A DNA stretch of 64,000 bases from Paraburkholderia megapolitana (GCF_007556815.1 NZ_CP041745.1:2705001-2769000), one strand, 5' to 3'; counted from the stretch's first letter, positions 1 to 9,465 are shown. Program-made: numbers and translations. Notes: a model not told the origin generated them from the sequence alone.

Positions 1-998
1 ACGTCGTGAAGCTCGACGGCAACAACCGCGTACTCGTCGCGCAGGGGTTGCAGCGTATCCGTAAAGGCCGCATGCAACCGGGCATCGCCGCGCTGTTTCG
101 CGCGGCCGCGCGCGACGCGCGCAGTGCCTCCGGTTTCGATCTCGGCTTCGCGCTCGGTCCGCGGCTCAATGCGGCCGGCCGGCTGTCGGACATGTCGCTT
201 GGCATCGAATGCCTGACCACCGACGATATCGGCCGTGCCTGGGAGCTCGCCCAACAGCTCGACGGGATGAACCGTGAGCGGCGCGAAATCGAGGCCGGCA
301 TGCAGCAGCAGGCGCTCGCGGATCTTTCGACGGTCGACCCGGCGGGCGCGGCGACGATCACGCTGTTCAACCCGGGCTGGCACCAGGGCGTGATCGGGAT
401 CGTCGCGGGTCGGTTGAAAGAGAAATTTCACCGGCCGTCGTTCACGTTCGCGCCCGCCGACGAGAGCGGTACGCTCGTCAAAGGCTCCGGCCGCTCGATT
501 CCGGGCTTCCACCTGCGCGACGCAGTCGATCTGATCTCGAAGCGCGAGCCGGGGCTGATTGTGAAGTTCGGCGGCCATGCGATGGCGGCTGGCATGACGA
601 TCGCGGCCGCCGACGTGCCGCGTTTTTCGGCTGCTTTCGAAGCGATCGGTCGCGAATGGCTCAGCGAAGACGCGCTCGCGCGGATCGTCGAAACCGACGG
701 CGATCTGGAAGATGCGTATTTCACACCGCAATTCGTCGCGCTGCTCGACGCGGCCGTATGGGGCCAGGGCTTTCCGGCGCCGGTGTTTTCGGGCGAGTTC
801 GAGATCGCGTCGCAGGCGCTCGTCAAGGACAAGCATCTGAAACTGCAGTTGCTGCGCGGCCGCCAACGCTTCAATGCGATCTGGTTCAACCACACCGAAT
901 CGTTGCCGGCCCGCACGACGCTCGCGTACCGTCTGACCAGCGATATGTGGAACGGCGTGTCGCGGGTGCAACTGATCGTCGAGCACGCAGCGGGCTGA
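1..998 (+). CDS. recJ: Single-stranded-DNA-specific exonuclease RecJ, C-terminal part (gene starts before the window)
   Basis: This is the last 332 or so codons of RecJ, the 5'-to-3' single-strand DNA exonuclease used in RecF-pathway recombination and mismatch repair. The frame is open from the first bases of the window, so the N-terminal DHH catalytic motifs lie outside it. The visible part holds the end of the DHH core (a segment reading GPRLNAAGRL) and the DHHA1 domain with its diagnostic KFGGHAMAAG motif, followed by the OB-fold-like C-terminal region. The methionine-like GTG at position 6 is internal, not a start. Placement directly before prfB and lysS is the usual betaproteobacterial order. 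The family assignment is firm; completeness cannot be judged. Confidence 0.93.
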   Translation, partial: VVKLDGNNRVLVAQGLQRIRKGRMQPGIAALFRAAARDARSASGFDLGFALGPRLNAAGRLSDMSLGIECLTTDDIGRAWELAQQLDGMNRERREIEAGMQQQALADLSTVDPAGAATITLFNPGWHQGVIGIVAGRLKEKFHRPSFTFAPADESGTLVKGSGRSIPGFHLRDAVDLISKREPGLIVKFGGHAMAAGMTIAAADVPRFSAAFEAIGREWLSEDALARIVETDGDLEDAYFTPQFVALLDAAVWGQGFPAPVFSGEFEIASQALVKDKHLKLQLLRGRQRFNAIWFNHTESLPARTTLAYRLTSDMWNGVSRVQLIVEHAAG

Positions 999-1000
999 CC

Positions 1001-1037
1001 TGCGCTACGTGCTGTAGTGATTACGGCACATAGCGCA
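1001..1037 (+). terminator. Hairpin after recJ, terminator-like
   Basis: Twelve-base arms at 1001-1012 and 1026-1037 pair with one G-U wobble and start two bases after the recJ stop codon. No U-tract follows (the next bases are cgataaaaacc), so it may act as a weak terminator or as a 3'-end stabiliser of the recJ transcript. Confidence 0.4.
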
Positions 1038-1113
1038 CGATAAAAACCGCGAGAAAACCGCCAAACCCCGCAACAGACAGCCTCGCCGGGACGGCTGCGC
1101 CCCCCCGATGCGC

Positions 1114-1119
1114 TATAAT
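1114..1119 (+). promoter_or_regulatory. -10 element of the likely prfB promoter
   Basis: A perfect TATAAT lies 39 bases before the prfB start codon. The hexamer 17 bases upstream (acggct, 1091-1096) is a poor -35 element, so the promoter is called from the -10 and its position. Confidence 0.5.
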
Positions 1120-1157
1120 TTCCCCCTTTTACAGCAGCGGAAAGCAAGAAGACCGAC

Positions 1158-2262
1158 ATGGAAGCGGAACGCCAGAATTCAATCGAAAGCTCCCTCGCGG
1201 ACCTGCGCCAGCGCGCCGGCGAGCTACGGGGGTATCTTTGACTACGACGCCAAAGCCGCGCGTCTAGCCGAAGTCAACAAGGAACTCGAAGACCCCGACG
1301 TCTGGAACGACTCGAAGCATGCCCAGGGGCTCGGTAAGGAAAAGAAACTGCTCGAAGGCGTGGTGCACACGCTGACCGCGCTCGACGGCGATCTGCGCGA
1401 CGCGCAGGACCTGTTCGACATGGCGCGCGAGGAAAACGACGAGGACACGCTCGTCGCCTGCGAAACCGACGCAGCCGCACTCGAACAACGTGTCGCCGAC
1501 ATGGAATTCCGCCGGATGTTCTCGAACCCGGCCGATCCGAACAACGCGTTTCTCGACATCCAGGCCGGCGCTGGCGGCACCGAAGCCTGCGACTGGGCCG
1601 CCATGCTGCTGCGCCAGTATCTGCGCTACTGCGAACGCAAGGGCTTCAAGGCCGAAGTGCTCGAAGAGTCGGAAGGCGACGTCGCTGGCATCAAGAATGC
1701 GACGATCAAGATCGAAGGCGAATACGCGTATGGCTTCCTGCGCACGGAAACCGGTATTCACCGGCTCGTGCGCAAATCGCCGTTCGATTCGTCGGGTGGC
1801 CGGCACACGTCGTTCTCGTCGGTGTTCGTCTACCCGGAAATCGACGATTCGATCGAGGTCGACATCAATCCGGCCGATCTGCGCATCGACACCTACCGCG
1901 CTTCGGGCGCGGGCGGACAGCACATCAACAAGACCGACTCGGCCGTGCGGATCACGCACCTTCCGTCGGGCATCGTCGTGCAATGCCAGAACGACCGCTC
2001 GCAGCACCGCAACCGCGCCGAAGCGATGGCGATGTTGAAATCGCGTCTGTACGAAGCCGAAATACGCAAACGTCAGACCGAGCAGGACAAGCTCGAATCG
2101 AGCAAGACCGATGTGGGCTGGGGCCATCAGATCCGTTCGTACGTGCTCGACAACAGCCGTATTAAAGATCTGCGCACCAACGTCGAAATCAGCAATACGA
2201 AGAGCGTGCTCGACGGCGACCTCGATCCGTTCATCAGCGCCAGCCTGAAACAGGGCGTTTGA
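1158..2262 (+). CDS. prfB: Peptide chain release factor 2 (programmed +1 frameshift)
   Basis: RF2 recognises UGA and UAA stop codons and releases the finished peptide from the ribosome. The gene is read from ATG 1158 for 27 codons, reaches an in-frame UGA at 1239-1241, and continues in the +1 frame from GAC at 1240-1242. The joined product is 367 residues, close to the E. coli length. The anticodon-like SPF tripeptide is at residues 207-209 and the catalytic GGQ motif at 252-254. An upstream extension in the second frame to about 1108 is open but bypasses the conserved N-terminus and is not the real start. A perfect -10 hexamer precedes it, and lysS follows 149 bases downstream, as in many proteobacteria. 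Confidence 0.97.
1228..1242 (+). promoter_or_regulatory. RF2 autoregulatory +1 frameshift site
   Basis: The sequence CGGGGGTATCTTTGAC contains the three parts of the classical RF2 recoding signal: a Shine-Dalgarno-like GGGGG stretch, the slippery CTT codon in the P site, and a UGA followed by C, a poor termination context. Low RF2 gives a slow UGA decode, a slip from CUU to UUU, and more RF2. The site is seen directly; the mechanism is established for E. coli prfB. Confidence 0.95.
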
Positions 2263-2411
2263 TGCACCTGCACGGCGGGAATCACGTTGCACGCGGTGTT
2301 GCCTGTATCGTGATCCTCGCCGGCAGATGTCCGGCACCGCCGCTGCCCCGAGTCCGCGCCTGTTGACGCACTACCCTGTCGTTGCGGGACCTTCCCGACT
2401 ACCGAACCATC

Positions 2412-3938
2412 ATGACCGAACCGAATCAGCCGAACGCCGCGCCCGAACCGGACGAAAACAAGATCATCGCCGAGCGTCGCGAGAAACTGCGCGAACTGCG
2501 TGAACAGGGCGTCGCCTACCCTAACGATTTCCGCCCCACACATCACGCCGACGATCTGCAGACGCAGTACGCCGAGACCGACAAAGAGGCGCTCGAAGCG
2601 AAGCCGCTCGAAGTCGCGCTTGCCGGCCGCATGATGCTCAAGCGCGTGATGGGCAAGGCCAGCTTCGCCACCGTGCGCGACGGCTCGGGCCAGATCCAGT
2701 TCTTCATCACACCGGCTGACGTCGGCCAGGAAACCTACGACGCGTTCAAGAAGTGGGACCTCGGCGATATCGTCGCCGCGCGCGGCGTGCTGTTTCGCAC
2801 CAACAAGGGCGAACTGTCGGTGCGCTGCACCGAACTGCGCCTGCTGACAAAGTCGCTGCGTCCACTGCCGGACAAGTTCCACGGCCTCGCCGATCAGGAG
2901 ATGAAGTACCGCCAGCGCTACGTCGACCTGATCGTCACGCCCGAAACGCGCAAGACCTTCGTCGCGCGCACGAAGGCGATGTCGTCGATCCGCAAGTTCA
3001 TGGCCGACGCCGACTTCATGGAAGTCGAGACGCCGATGCTGCATCCGATCCCCGGCGGCGCAACCGCCAAGCCGTTCGTCACGCATCACAACGCGCTCGA
3101 CATGCAGATGTTCCTGCGTATCGCACCGGAGCTGTACCTGAAGCGGCTCGTGGTGGGCGGCTTCGAGCGTGTGTTCGAGATCAACCGGAATTTCCGTAAC
3201 GAGGGCGTCTCGGTGCGCCACAATCCGGAATTCACGATGATCGAGTTCTACGCGGCGTACACCGATTACACGTGGATCATGGACTTCACCGAGCAACTGA
3301 TCCGCCAGGCCGCCGTCGATGCACTCGGCAGCGCGACCATCAGCTACCAGGGTCGCGAACTCGATCTGTCGAAGCCGTTCCATCGTCTGACGATCAACCA
3401 GGCCATCCAGAAGTTCGCGCCGCAGTACACCGATGCGCAACTCACCGACGACGCGTTCCTGCGCACCGAACTGAAGAAGTTCGGTGTCGATGCATCGCAG
3501 CCGCAGTTCCTCAATGCGCGCGTCGGCGCGCTGCAACTGGCGCTGTTTGAAGAGACCGCCGAAGCCCAGTTGTGGGAGCCGACCTTCATCGTCGACTATC
3601 CGCTCGAGGTGTCGCCGCTCGCGCGCGCGTCGGACAAGTTCGACGGCATCACCGAACGCTTCGAGCTGTTCATCACCGGGCGTGAAATCGCCAACGGCTT
3701 CTCGGAGCTCAACGATCCGGAAGATCAGGCGGCACGCTTCAAGAAGCAGGCGGACCAGAAAGAAGCCGGCGACGAAGAAGCGATGTACTACGACGCCGAC
3801 TACATCCGCGCGCTCGAATACGGGATGCCGCCGGCCGGTGGCTGCGGCATCGGCATCGACCGTCTGGTGATGATGCTCACCGACAGCCCGAGCATCCGCG
3901 ACGTGATCCTGTTCCCGCATCTGCGCCGCGAAGACTGA
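2412..3938 (+). CDS. lysS: Lysyl-tRNA synthetase, class II
   Basis: LysS charges tRNA-Lys with lysine using ATP. The 508-residue length matches class II bacterial enzymes. An N-terminal OB-fold anticodon-binding domain (about residues 55-160) is followed by the catalytic core with motif 2 ([18 protein letters not shown]) and motif 3 ([13 protein letters not shown] near the C-terminus). ATG 2412 (MTEPNQPN) is preferred over an upstream in-frame ATG at 2382 because family members begin with a short acidic tail ahead of [10 protein letters not shown]. No strong Shine-Dalgarno sequence is visible. A clear intrinsic terminator follows the stop. Confidence 0.96.
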   Translation: MTEPNQPNAAPEPDENKIIAERREKLRELREQGVAYPNDFRPTHHADDLQTQYAETDKEALEAKPLEVALAGRMMLKRVMGKASFATVRDGSGQIQFFITPADVGQETYDAFKKWDLGDIVAARGVLFRTNKGELSVRCTELRLLTKSLRPLPDKFHGLADQEMKYRQRYVDLIVTPETRKTFVARTKAMSSIRKFMADADFMEVETPMLHPIPGGATAKPFVTHHNALDMQMFLRIAPELYLKRLVVGGFERVFEINRNFRNEGVSVRHNPEFTMIEFYAAYTDYTWIMDFTEQLIRQAAVDALGSATISYQGRELDLSKPFHRLTINQAIQKFAPQYTDAQLTDDAFLRTELKKFGVDASQPQFLNARVGALQLALFEETAEAQLWEPTFIVDYPLEVSPLARASDKFDGITERFELFITGREIANGFSELNDPEDQAARFKKQADQKEAGDEEAMYYDADYIRALEYGMPPAGGCGIGIDRLVMMLTDSPSIRDVILFPHLRRED

Positions 3939-4244
3939 CGCAGCATTCTTGCTGAATGCATGACGAGGGCGGCCGGTTCACACCGGCGGCCCTTCTTTCT
4001 TTTGATGACGCTTTGTAACTATCGGTAAATGCCGCGCGATACCGCTGCACAAGTTGCGCAAATGGGCCTGCACCGAGGTTCGGAATCGCTGGAAATTCAA
4101 GGCTCTATCTACTGCCGGCTGTTTCGCCGCATTTTCCGTGCAGTACGCACCCAGGAATTGGTTACAAATTGAAACCCGTCCAGAACGCCTGTGTCGGACA
4201 CTGATCGTCGTAACAATCGACTCTGCTTGAGACGGAGGCCACTC
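3939..4244. other. Intergenic region between lysS and the glycine-zipper gene
   Basis: This 306-base stretch holds the lysS terminator and then the presumed promoter region of the next gene. I see no convincing -35/-10 pair and no gene in it; only a Shine-Dalgarno GGAGG at 4234-4238 is clear. Confidence 0.6.
3966..4003 (+). terminator. Intrinsic terminator of lysS
   Basis: Arms at 3966-3977 and 3982-3993 form a 12-base GC-rich stem with one internal G-G mismatch and a TCAC loop, followed by a T-rich run (tctttctttt). It starts 28 bases after the lysS stop. Confidence 0.8.
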
Positions 4245-4931
4245 ATGGACCCTATGAACACTATCCAGCCCACCGAAAAACGCCGCATGCATCCGCTCGT
4301 CGCGACTGCGGCGGGTGCCGTTCTCGTTGCCAGCCTCGCTGCGACGGCCGCGGTGACCGGGCTCTTCCCGACGGCATCGAGCAACGATGCGCAGAATACT
4401 CAGACGCAGGCGGCTCAGGTTGCGCAGCAGCCGGTTGTCAATTCTGCTCAGCCAGCCAATCCGGCGATGTACGCGCAGCAACAACCGCAGCAGCAGGTGC
4501 AAGCGCCGCCGCAACAGCAGCAGTACGCTGCGCAGCAAGCCCCGCAGTCTGGGCAGCAGCAGTACGCGCAACAGCAGCCCGCCCAGCCCGCTTACTGTTC
4601 GAGCTGCGGCACCGTTGAAGCGATCTCGGCGGTCCGTCAGGAAGGCCACGGAACCGGCATTGGCGCGGTTGGTGGTGCCGTTGCAGGCGGTCTGGTCGGC
4701 AACCAGTTCGGCCGTGGCGGCGGCCGTACGGCGATGACAGTCCTTGGGGTGCTTGGCGGCGGTCTGGCCGGCAACACGGTAGAGCGCCATCTGCGCAGCA
4801 CGACCGCGTATTCGGTGCGGGTGCGGATGGAAAGCGGCAAGGCGCGCTACTTCACGTACCACGACGCGCCGCCGTTCCAGCAAGGCGAACGCGTGCAGAT
4901 CGAGCACGGCACGCTCGTCGCAATGAACTAG
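4245..4931 (+). CDS. Glycine-zipper 2TM (SlyB/17-kDa antigen-like) envelope protein
   Basis: This 228-residue protein has one N-terminal membrane segment (about residues 17-40), then a low-complexity glutamine-, alanine- and proline-rich linker (about 50-125, with QQQ runs), then a glycine-zipper domain with repeated GxxxG spacing ending in GNQFG and GNTVE turns, and a C-terminal SH3-like strand region (YSVRVRMESGKARYFTY). Such proteins sit in the inner or outer membrane and are thought to affect envelope integrity; the exact role is unknown. ATG 4245 is chosen because GGAGG lies six bases upstream. The glutamine-rich linker is the variable part of the family. Confidence 0.8.
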   Translation: MDPMNTIQPTEKRRMHPLVATAAGAVLVASLAATAAVTGLFPTASSNDAQNTQTQAAQVAQQPVVNSAQPANPAMYAQQQPQQQVQAPPQQQQYAAQQAPQSGQQQYAQQQPAQPAYCSSCGTVEAISAVRQEGHGTGIGAVGGAVAGGLVGNQFGRGGGRTAMTVLGVLGGGLAGNTVERHLRSTTAYSVRVRMESGKARYFTYHDAPPFQQGERVQIEHGTLVAMN

Positions 4932-5140
4932 GTTTGTTGCTGGCGGCGGCATGCGCCGCCGCCCGCTTTATCTACGCTGCCCACAAGCAACAAGGCGATC
5001 CCCTTTCGGGGGATGTAAATCCAGATCGCCGAAAATCCCCTACCCCCGATATACCTGCTGGCCGACCCGCCGGGATAGCTGGCTGCGGCCTGTCCGTCAT
5101 TCCAGAACACACCGCATGGCTTCTTGTCTGCCCTTTGTCG

Positions 5141-5163
5141 ATCAATTTGATGCTAAAATTGAT
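5141..5163. promoter_or_regulatory. Inverted repeat upstream of vapBC, probable autoregulatory operator
   Basis: Perfect 8-base arms atcaattt (5141-5148) and aaattgat (5156-5163) are separated by 7 bases, and a -10-like TAAAAT (5154-5159) lies across the right arm. It is 26 bases before the vapB start. VapBC complexes usually repress their own promoter by binding such palindromes, so the role is inferred from position and symmetry. Confidence 0.6.
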
Positions 5164-5189
5164 GCTCATCGTCATCACTTGGAGTGATC

Positions 5190-5396
5190 GTGCGAACTAC
5201 CGTCACCGTCGACGACCTGCTCTACACGCGTGCCCTCGAACTCGCTGAACCGGGAATCAGCGCAGCGGATCTCTTCCGCGAAGCCCTGGAGACGTTCGTC
5301 CGGATCCAGGCTGGCAAGCGCCTCGCCGCGCTCGGTGGCCACGCACCCGAGATGGCCGAGATTGCGCGGCGGCGTCCGGATGGGACGTCCCGATGA
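5190..5396 (+). CDS. vapB: VapB-family type II antitoxin
   Basis: This 68-residue protein begins MRTTVTVDDLLYTRALELA, the typical start of VapB antitoxins (DUF2191 type), in which an N-terminal DNA-binding part is followed by a C-terminal tail that wraps the toxin. GTG 5190 is preferred to the in-frame GTG at 5184 because the GGAG at 5181-5184 then has normal spacing and the product matches the family start. Its stop overlaps the vapC start by four bases (ATGA), indicating translational coupling. The antitoxin would neutralise VapC and repress the pair. Confidence 0.8.
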   Translation: MRTTVTVDDLLYTRALELAEPGISAADLFREALETFVRIQAGKRLAALGGHAPEMAEIARRRPDGTSR

Positions 5397-5773
5397 ACGT
5401 CCTGATCGATACCTCGGTCTGGGTGGATCATTTCCGGCGCTCCAACGCCGAGCTGCAGCAGCTTTTGCGAGTTGATGTTTGCGTCACGCACCCCCTGGTT
5501 GTCCTCGAACTGACCTGCGGCACACCGCCGGAGCCGCGCGCACAGGTACTCAGCGATATCGCCCTGCTACGCCAGACGCGACTGGCCACACACGCCGAGG
5601 TGGCGGGCCTGATCGAGCGTGAGCGTTTATATGGACTGGGATGTGGCGCGGTGGACTGCACCTTGCTGGCGTCGACGCTATTGACGCCGGACACGCGATT
5701 CTGGACGCTGGACCAGCGTCTCAGACGGCTGACCGAACGGTTCGATGTGTGCTACGTGCCGCGTGTGCACTGA
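5393..5773 (+). CDS. vapC: VapC-type PIN-domain ribonuclease toxin
   Basis: This 126-residue protein is a complete PIN domain. Acidic residues expected to bind Mg2+ are present: D6 in the LIDTSVWVDHF motif, E39 in VVLELTC, D88 in GAVDCTLLA and D107 in FWTLDQRL. VapC toxins cleave specific RNAs, often initiator tRNA or the sarcin-ricin loop of 23S rRNA; the target here cannot be read from the sequence. It overlaps vapB by four bases. All catalytic residues are intact, so the toxin should be active when freed from VapB. Confidence 0.88.
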   Translation: MNVLIDTSVWVDHFRRSNAELQQLLRVDVCVTHPLVVLELTCGTPPEPRAQVLSDIALLRQTRLATHAEVAGLIERERLYGLGCGAVDCTLLASTLLTPDTRFWTLDQRLRRLTERFDVCYVPRVH

Positions 5774-5812
5774 AGTTTTTCTGAAGGGCCGAGAGGGCCA
5801 AAGTTGGTTGCA

Positions 5813-5833
5813 CCGCGCAGACAGACTGCGCGG
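5813..5833. terminator. Hairpin between convergent vapC and iscX
   Basis: Perfect 8-base arms ccgcgcag (5813-5820) and ctgcgcgg (5826-5833) enclose a 5-base loop. It lies between the stops of vapC and iscX, which face each other. No T-run follows on either strand, so terminator function is only suggested. Confidence 0.4.
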
Positions 5834-5847
5834 CTCGCGTACTCTAC

Positions 5848-6045
5848 TCAATAGTCGGCGTCTTCGATCCACGCCGCCTGAATCGCTTCGAGAATCTTCT
5901 CGTTCGAGCGGTTAGGATCGTCGTCGAAGCCTTCCAGCTCCATCACCCAGCGGTGCAGATCGGTGAAGCGCACCTGCTGCGGATCGATATCCTGGTGCTT
6001 GTCGGTCAACGCCATTGCGATCTCTTGCGTGTCGGTCCACTTCAT
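5848..6045 (-). CDS. iscX: Fe-S cluster assembly accessory protein IscX
   Basis: This 65-residue acidic protein starts MKWTDTQEIA and ends in a run of acidic and aromatic residues, the pattern of IscX/YfhJ. IscX is a small winged-helix protein that binds IscS and iron and modulates sulfur transfer in ISC assembly. It is the last gene of the isc operon, 15 bases after fdx, its usual place. Length matches the family (about 66). Confidence 0.93.
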   Translation of the reverse strand: MKWTDTQEIAMALTDKHQDIDPQQVRFTDLHRWVMELEGFDDDPNRSNEKILEAIQAAWIEDADY

Positions 6046-6060
6046 GGCTGCTCGCTCCTG

Positions 6061-6402
6061 TTAGTGATTTTCCTTCGCATGGTTGATCGAGTACCGCGGA
6101 ATCTCCACCACGAGATCTTCGCCTTCCGGCACGAGCGCCTGGCACGACAGGCGCGATTCGGGCTCGAGCCCCCACGCCTTGTCGAGCAGATCGTCTTCGT
6201 CTTCTTCCGAAGGCGTCAGCGTATTGAACCCTTCGCGAACGATCACGTGGCACGTCGTGCAGGCGCACGATTTCTCGCACGCGTGTTCGATCTCGATACC
6301 ATTATCCAGCAGATTGTCGCAGATGCTCTTGCCCGGCACAGCATCGATCACCGCGCCCTCGGGGCATAGTTCGATGTGAGGCAGCACAACGATTTGAGGC
6401 AT
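6061..6402 (-). CDS. fdx: ISC-system [2Fe-2S] ferredoxin
   Basis: This 113-residue adrenodoxin-type ferredoxin gives electrons for Fe-S cluster building on IscU. Cluster ligands are in place: C42, C48 and C51 in the ACEKSCACTTC loop and C87 in LSCQAL, the same numbering as E. coli Fdx. It lies between hscA (150 bases upstream) and iscX. The ISC assignment rests on both sequence and position. Confidence 0.95.
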   Translation of the reverse strand: MPQIVVLPHIELCPEGAVIDAVPGKSICDNLLDNGIEIEHACEKSCACTTCHVIVREGFNTLTPSEEDEDDLLDKAWGLEPESRLSCQALVPEGEDLVVEIPRYSINHAKENH

Positions 6403-6552
6403 ACGTATTCCGTTTATCCGTGAGGCGCGGCCGCCGCAACCGGCTCCGCGTCATTTTACTGGCAGCGCGCGACGTTCTCGTTGCAGCGCGCGGCTGTGAT
6501 TGTGATGCGCCGGACCGGCTTGCTTGCGCCATCCGGCAACCGCTACTTGCGC

Positions 6553-8424
6553 CTAGATCTCGTCGAGCTTGCGCCCCGCGAGCGCGCGGCGAATGCCTTT
6601 GTTCATGCGGCGGGCGGCGAATTCGTCGGTGGCTTCGGCGAGCGTGCGGGTCGCGTGTTCGATGACGTCGGTGTCGTCGCCCTGCGCTACCGCGCGCAAT
6701 GCAGCCAGATGCGTGTCGAGTTCGGCGCGTTCGGTGTCGTCGAGTAGCTCGCCGTCGGCAGCCAGTGCCGCATCGGTTGCTTCGAGCAGGCGCTGCGCCT
6801 CGACCTGCGCCTCGCGCAACGCCCGCGCGCGCATGTCGACTTCGGCGGTCTTGAAGCTGTCTTCGAGCATCCGGGCGACATCGTCATCAGCAAGACCGTA
6901 CGACGGCTTCACGACCACCGATGCCTCGACACCCGACAACTGCTCGCGGGCAAACACCGACAGCAGCCCATCCGCATCGACCTGATACGTCACACGAATC
7001 CGCGCGGCGCCCGCGGCCATCGGCGGAATGCCACGCAGTTCGAAACGCGCGAGCGAGCGACAGTCGGACACGAGTTCGCGCTCGCCCTGCACGACGTGGA
7101 TCGCCATCGCCGTCTGGCCGTCCTTGAACGTCGTGAAGTCCTGTGCACGCGCTACAGGAATCGTCGAGTTACGCGGAATGATTTTCTCGGTCAATCCGCC
7201 CATCGTCTCGACGCCGAGCGACAGCGGAATCACGTCGAGCAGCAGCCAGTCGTCGCCGTCCGCGCCGCGGTTGCCCGCCAGCAAATCGGCCTGGATTGCT
7301 GCGCCGAGCGCCACGACGCGGTCGGGATCGAGGTTGATCAGCGGTGGCTGGCCGAAAAAGGCTTCAACCGCGCGGCGGATCACCGGCATCCGCGTCGCGC
7401 CGCCGACCAGCACCACACCCTTGATCTCCGCCGTCGTTACCTTCGCATCGCGCAGCGCCTTCTTCGTTGGGCCGAGCGTGCGCTGTACGAGCGCGCGCGT
7501 GATGGTTTCGAAGGTTCCTTCATTGATCGCCAGATCGAGTTGCGCGCCGCTCGACAGCGGCACCGAAAGCGTTAGATACGGCGTATCGGTCAGCGCTTCC
7601 TTCGTCTCGCGCATCCTGTCGAGTAGTCCGCGTACGTCTTCCGGCGTGAGCGTGTCGGGCGCGATATCGGCCTGCTCGAGTGCGTAGCGATACAGCGCCT
7701 GGTCGAAATCGTCGCCGCCGAGTGCCGAGTCGCCGCCGGCGGCCAGCACTTCGAACACACCCTTGGTCAGCTTCAGGATGGACAGGTCGAACGTGCCGCC
7801 GCCCAGGTCGTATACCGCGTAGAGCCCTTCCGAACCGTTGTCGAGCCCATAGGCAATCGCGGCCGCGGTCGGCTCATTGAGCAGGCGCAGGACATTGAGA
7901 CCCGCGAGGCGCGCAGCATCCTTGGTTGCCTGGCGCTGCGCTTCGTCGAAATATGCCGGTACCGTGATCACCGCACCGACGAGTTCGTCGCCGAGCGTGT
8001 CTTCGGCGCGCTGGCGCAACGTTGCGAGAATTTCCGCCGACACTTCGACCGGGCTCTTCACGCCGTCGATTGTGCGGATCTGCACCATGCCCGGCGCGTC
8101 GACGAAATCGTACGGCGCGTTCTCCGCGCCTTCCACTTCGTGCTTGCCGCGCCCCATGAAGCGCTTGACCGAGACAATCGTGTTGCGCGGGTCGATGGCG
8201 GCTTCGGCCTTCGCAACGCGGCCGATACGCCGCCCGCCCTTCTCCAGGTAGCGCACCACCGACGGCAACAGCGCATGGCCGTCCTCGTCGGGCAGCACGT
8301 CGGGCACGCCGCTACGTACGGCCGCCACCAGCGAATTCGTGGTACCGAGGTCGATGCCGACTGCGAGGCGCCGCTGATGCGGTGCCGGCGCCATGCCGGG
8401 TTCGGAGATTTGCAGTAAGGCCAT
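6553..8424 (-). CDS. hscA: Fe-S assembly Hsp70-type chaperone HscA
   Basis: This 623-residue Hsp70 homologue is specialised for Fe-S assembly: with HscB it binds IscU and promotes cluster transfer to target proteins with ATP hydrolysis. The nucleotide-binding domain starts with GIDLGTTNS (residues about 23-31) and includes YDLGGGTFD and [10 protein letters not shown]; the substrate-binding domain follows from about residue 390 and the helical lid ends the protein. It is slightly shorter than DnaK and lacks the DnaK-type EEVD-like tail. It sits between hscB and fdx, which separates it from DnaK. Confidence 0.95.
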   Translation of the reverse strand: MALLQISEPGMAPAPHQRRLAVGIDLGTTNSLVAAVRSGVPDVLPDEDGHALLPSVVRYLEKGGRRIGRVAKAEAAIDPRNTIVSVKRFMGRGKHEVEGAENAPYDFVDAPGMVQIRTIDGVKSPVEVSAEILATLRQRAEDTLGDELVGAVITVPAYFDEAQRQATKDAARLAGLNVLRLLNEPTAAAIAYGLDNGSEGLYAVYDLGGGTFDLSILKLTKGVFEVLAAGGDSALGGDDFDQALYRYALEQADIAPDTLTPEDVRGLLDRMRETKEALTDTPYLTLSVPLSSGAQLDLAINEGTFETITRALVQRTLGPTKKALRDAKVTTAEIKGVVLVGGATRMPVIRRAVEAFFGQPPLINLDPDRVVALGAAIQADLLAGNRGADGDDWLLLDVIPLSLGVETMGGLTEKIIPRNSTIPVARAQDFTTFKDGQTAMAIHVVQGERELVSDCRSLARFELRGIPPMAAGAARIRVTYQVDADGLLSVFAREQLSGVEASVVVKPSYGLADDDVARMLEDSFKTAEVDMRARALREAQVEAQRLLEATDAALAADGELLDDTERAELDTHLAALRAVAQGDDTDVIEHATRTLAEATDEFAARRMNKGIRRALAGRKLDEI

Positions 8425-8497
8425 CTGTGATCTTCTTCGGAATCGTTCGATTCACCCGCGTGAATCGCGTTGCTGTTTGGGGGCGCCGAGTGTCGGG

Positions 8498-9025
8498 TCA
8501 GGCTTCGAGCCGCTCGATCTGCGTGTCGATCTCCGCCGCGACGCGCTCGATGAACATCAGTTGCCGCACCGCTTCGCTCGCCGCCTGATCGGCACCACTG
8601 TCGAGCAGCGCCGCGAGCTTCGTGAAGCGCACGTTCTCTTCTTCGCGCAGTTCGGCAAGCAAGGCGTCGAGCGCGTCGACATTCTTCGCACCCGCTGCAT
8701 CTTCGATGCCTTCGCGCCACTCCATCTGCTGCATCAGGAACGCCGGCTCCATCGCCGTATTGTTCTCGGCACCGACATCGATACCGCGCAGCGTCAGCAG
8801 ATAAGTCGCGCGCCGCAACGGATCGCGCAGCGTCTGATACGCCTCGTTCGTGCGCGTCGCCCACTGCATCGCGATGCGCTTTTGCGCATCGCCGGCAGCG
8901 GCGAAACGGTCGGGGTGCACCTGCGCCTGCACGGTACGGTACGCATCGTCGAGCGTGCGCATGTCGAGCGTATAGCGTGCCGGCAGATTGAAGAGATCGA
9001 AGTGGCTGTCGTTCAGCGAGGCCAT
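8498..9025 (-). CDS. hscB: Fe-S assembly J-domain co-chaperone HscB
   Basis: This 175-residue protein has an N-terminal J domain with the HPD motif (QVHPDRF, about residues 36-42), which stimulates the ATPase of HscA, and a C-terminal three-helix domain that delivers IscU. Length and order (hscB before hscA) match the family. A terminator-like hairpin separates it from iscA upstream, so its expression may be lower than that of iscSUA. Confidence 0.94.
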   Translation of the reverse strand: MASLNDSHFDLFNLPARYTLDMRTLDDAYRTVQAQVHPDRFAAAGDAQKRIAMQWATRTNEAYQTLRDPLRRATYLLTLRGIDVGAENNTAMEPAFLMQQMEWREGIEDAAGAKNVDALDALLAELREEENVRFTKLAALLDSGADQAASEAVRQLMFIERVAAEIDTQIERLEA

Positions 9026-9099
9026 CGTGTACGTCGTCGCGTGGTTCGGTTTGGAGTGAGCGGAGGAAGCGGACTGTGTAGCGAGGAAGCGGGCAAATT

Positions 9100-9125
9100 A
9101 AAAAGGCGGCCCACGCCGCCTTTTT
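9100..9125 (-). terminator. Terminator-like hairpin inside the isc operon, between iscA and hscB
   Basis: Arms at 9100-9110 and 9115-9125 form a perfect 11-base stem (AAAAAGGCGGC in the transcript) with a 4-base loop, ending in five U residues and continuing AAUUU. It begins 16 bases after the iscA stop and lies 75 bases before hscB. It has all parts of an intrinsic terminator on the minus strand, so it should lower transcription of hscBA-fdx-iscX relative to iscRSUA unless read-through is frequent. Confidence 0.75.
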
Positions 9126-9141
9126 GCCGCGCCCCGCGGAC

Positions 9142-9465
9142 TTATACGCGGAACGATTCGCCGCAGCCGCACTCGTCCTTCACGTTCGGGTTATTGAACT
9201 TGAAGCCCTCGTTCAGCCCTTCGCGCGCGAAGTCGAGTTCCGTGCCGTCGATATAGGCAAGGCTCTTCGGATCGACAATGATCTTCACGCCGTTGCACTC
9301 GAACACTTCGTCTTCAGGCGCGAGCTCATCCACGTACTCGAGCTTGTACGCAAGCCCCGAGCACCCGGTCGTACGCACGCCGAGCCGCAACCCGACGCCC
9401 TTGCCGCGGCGTACCAGGTACTTCTGCACGTGCTGTGCTGCCTTTTCCGTCAACGTAATTGCCAT
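9142..9465 (-). CDS. iscA: Iron-sulfur cluster assembly protein IscA
   Basis: IscA is an A-type carrier that passes Fe-S clusters or iron to client proteins. The 107-residue product has the three invariant cysteines: C35 in [10 protein letters not shown] and C99 and C101 in the DECGCGESF tail. ATG 9465 ([10 protein letters not shown]) is chosen because family members start here; an in-frame ATG at 9492 would add nine unrelated residues. It follows iscU by about 100 bases. Confidence 0.95.
   Translation of the reverse strand: MAITLTEKAAQHVQKYLVRRGKGVGLRLGVRTTGCSGLAYKLEYVDELAPEDEVFECNGVKIIVDPKSLAYIDGTELDFAREGLNEGFKFNNPNVKDECGCGESFRV

Noticed and set aside
1158..1241. prfB as a broken gene or a 27-codon leader peptide
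   Set aside because: The in-frame UGA is the conserved RF2 recoding site, and the downstream frame continues the protein without a gap.
2127..3920. A 597-codon open frame antisense to lysS
   Set aside because: Same cause: it has no recognisable domain, and lysS on the plus strand is unambiguous.
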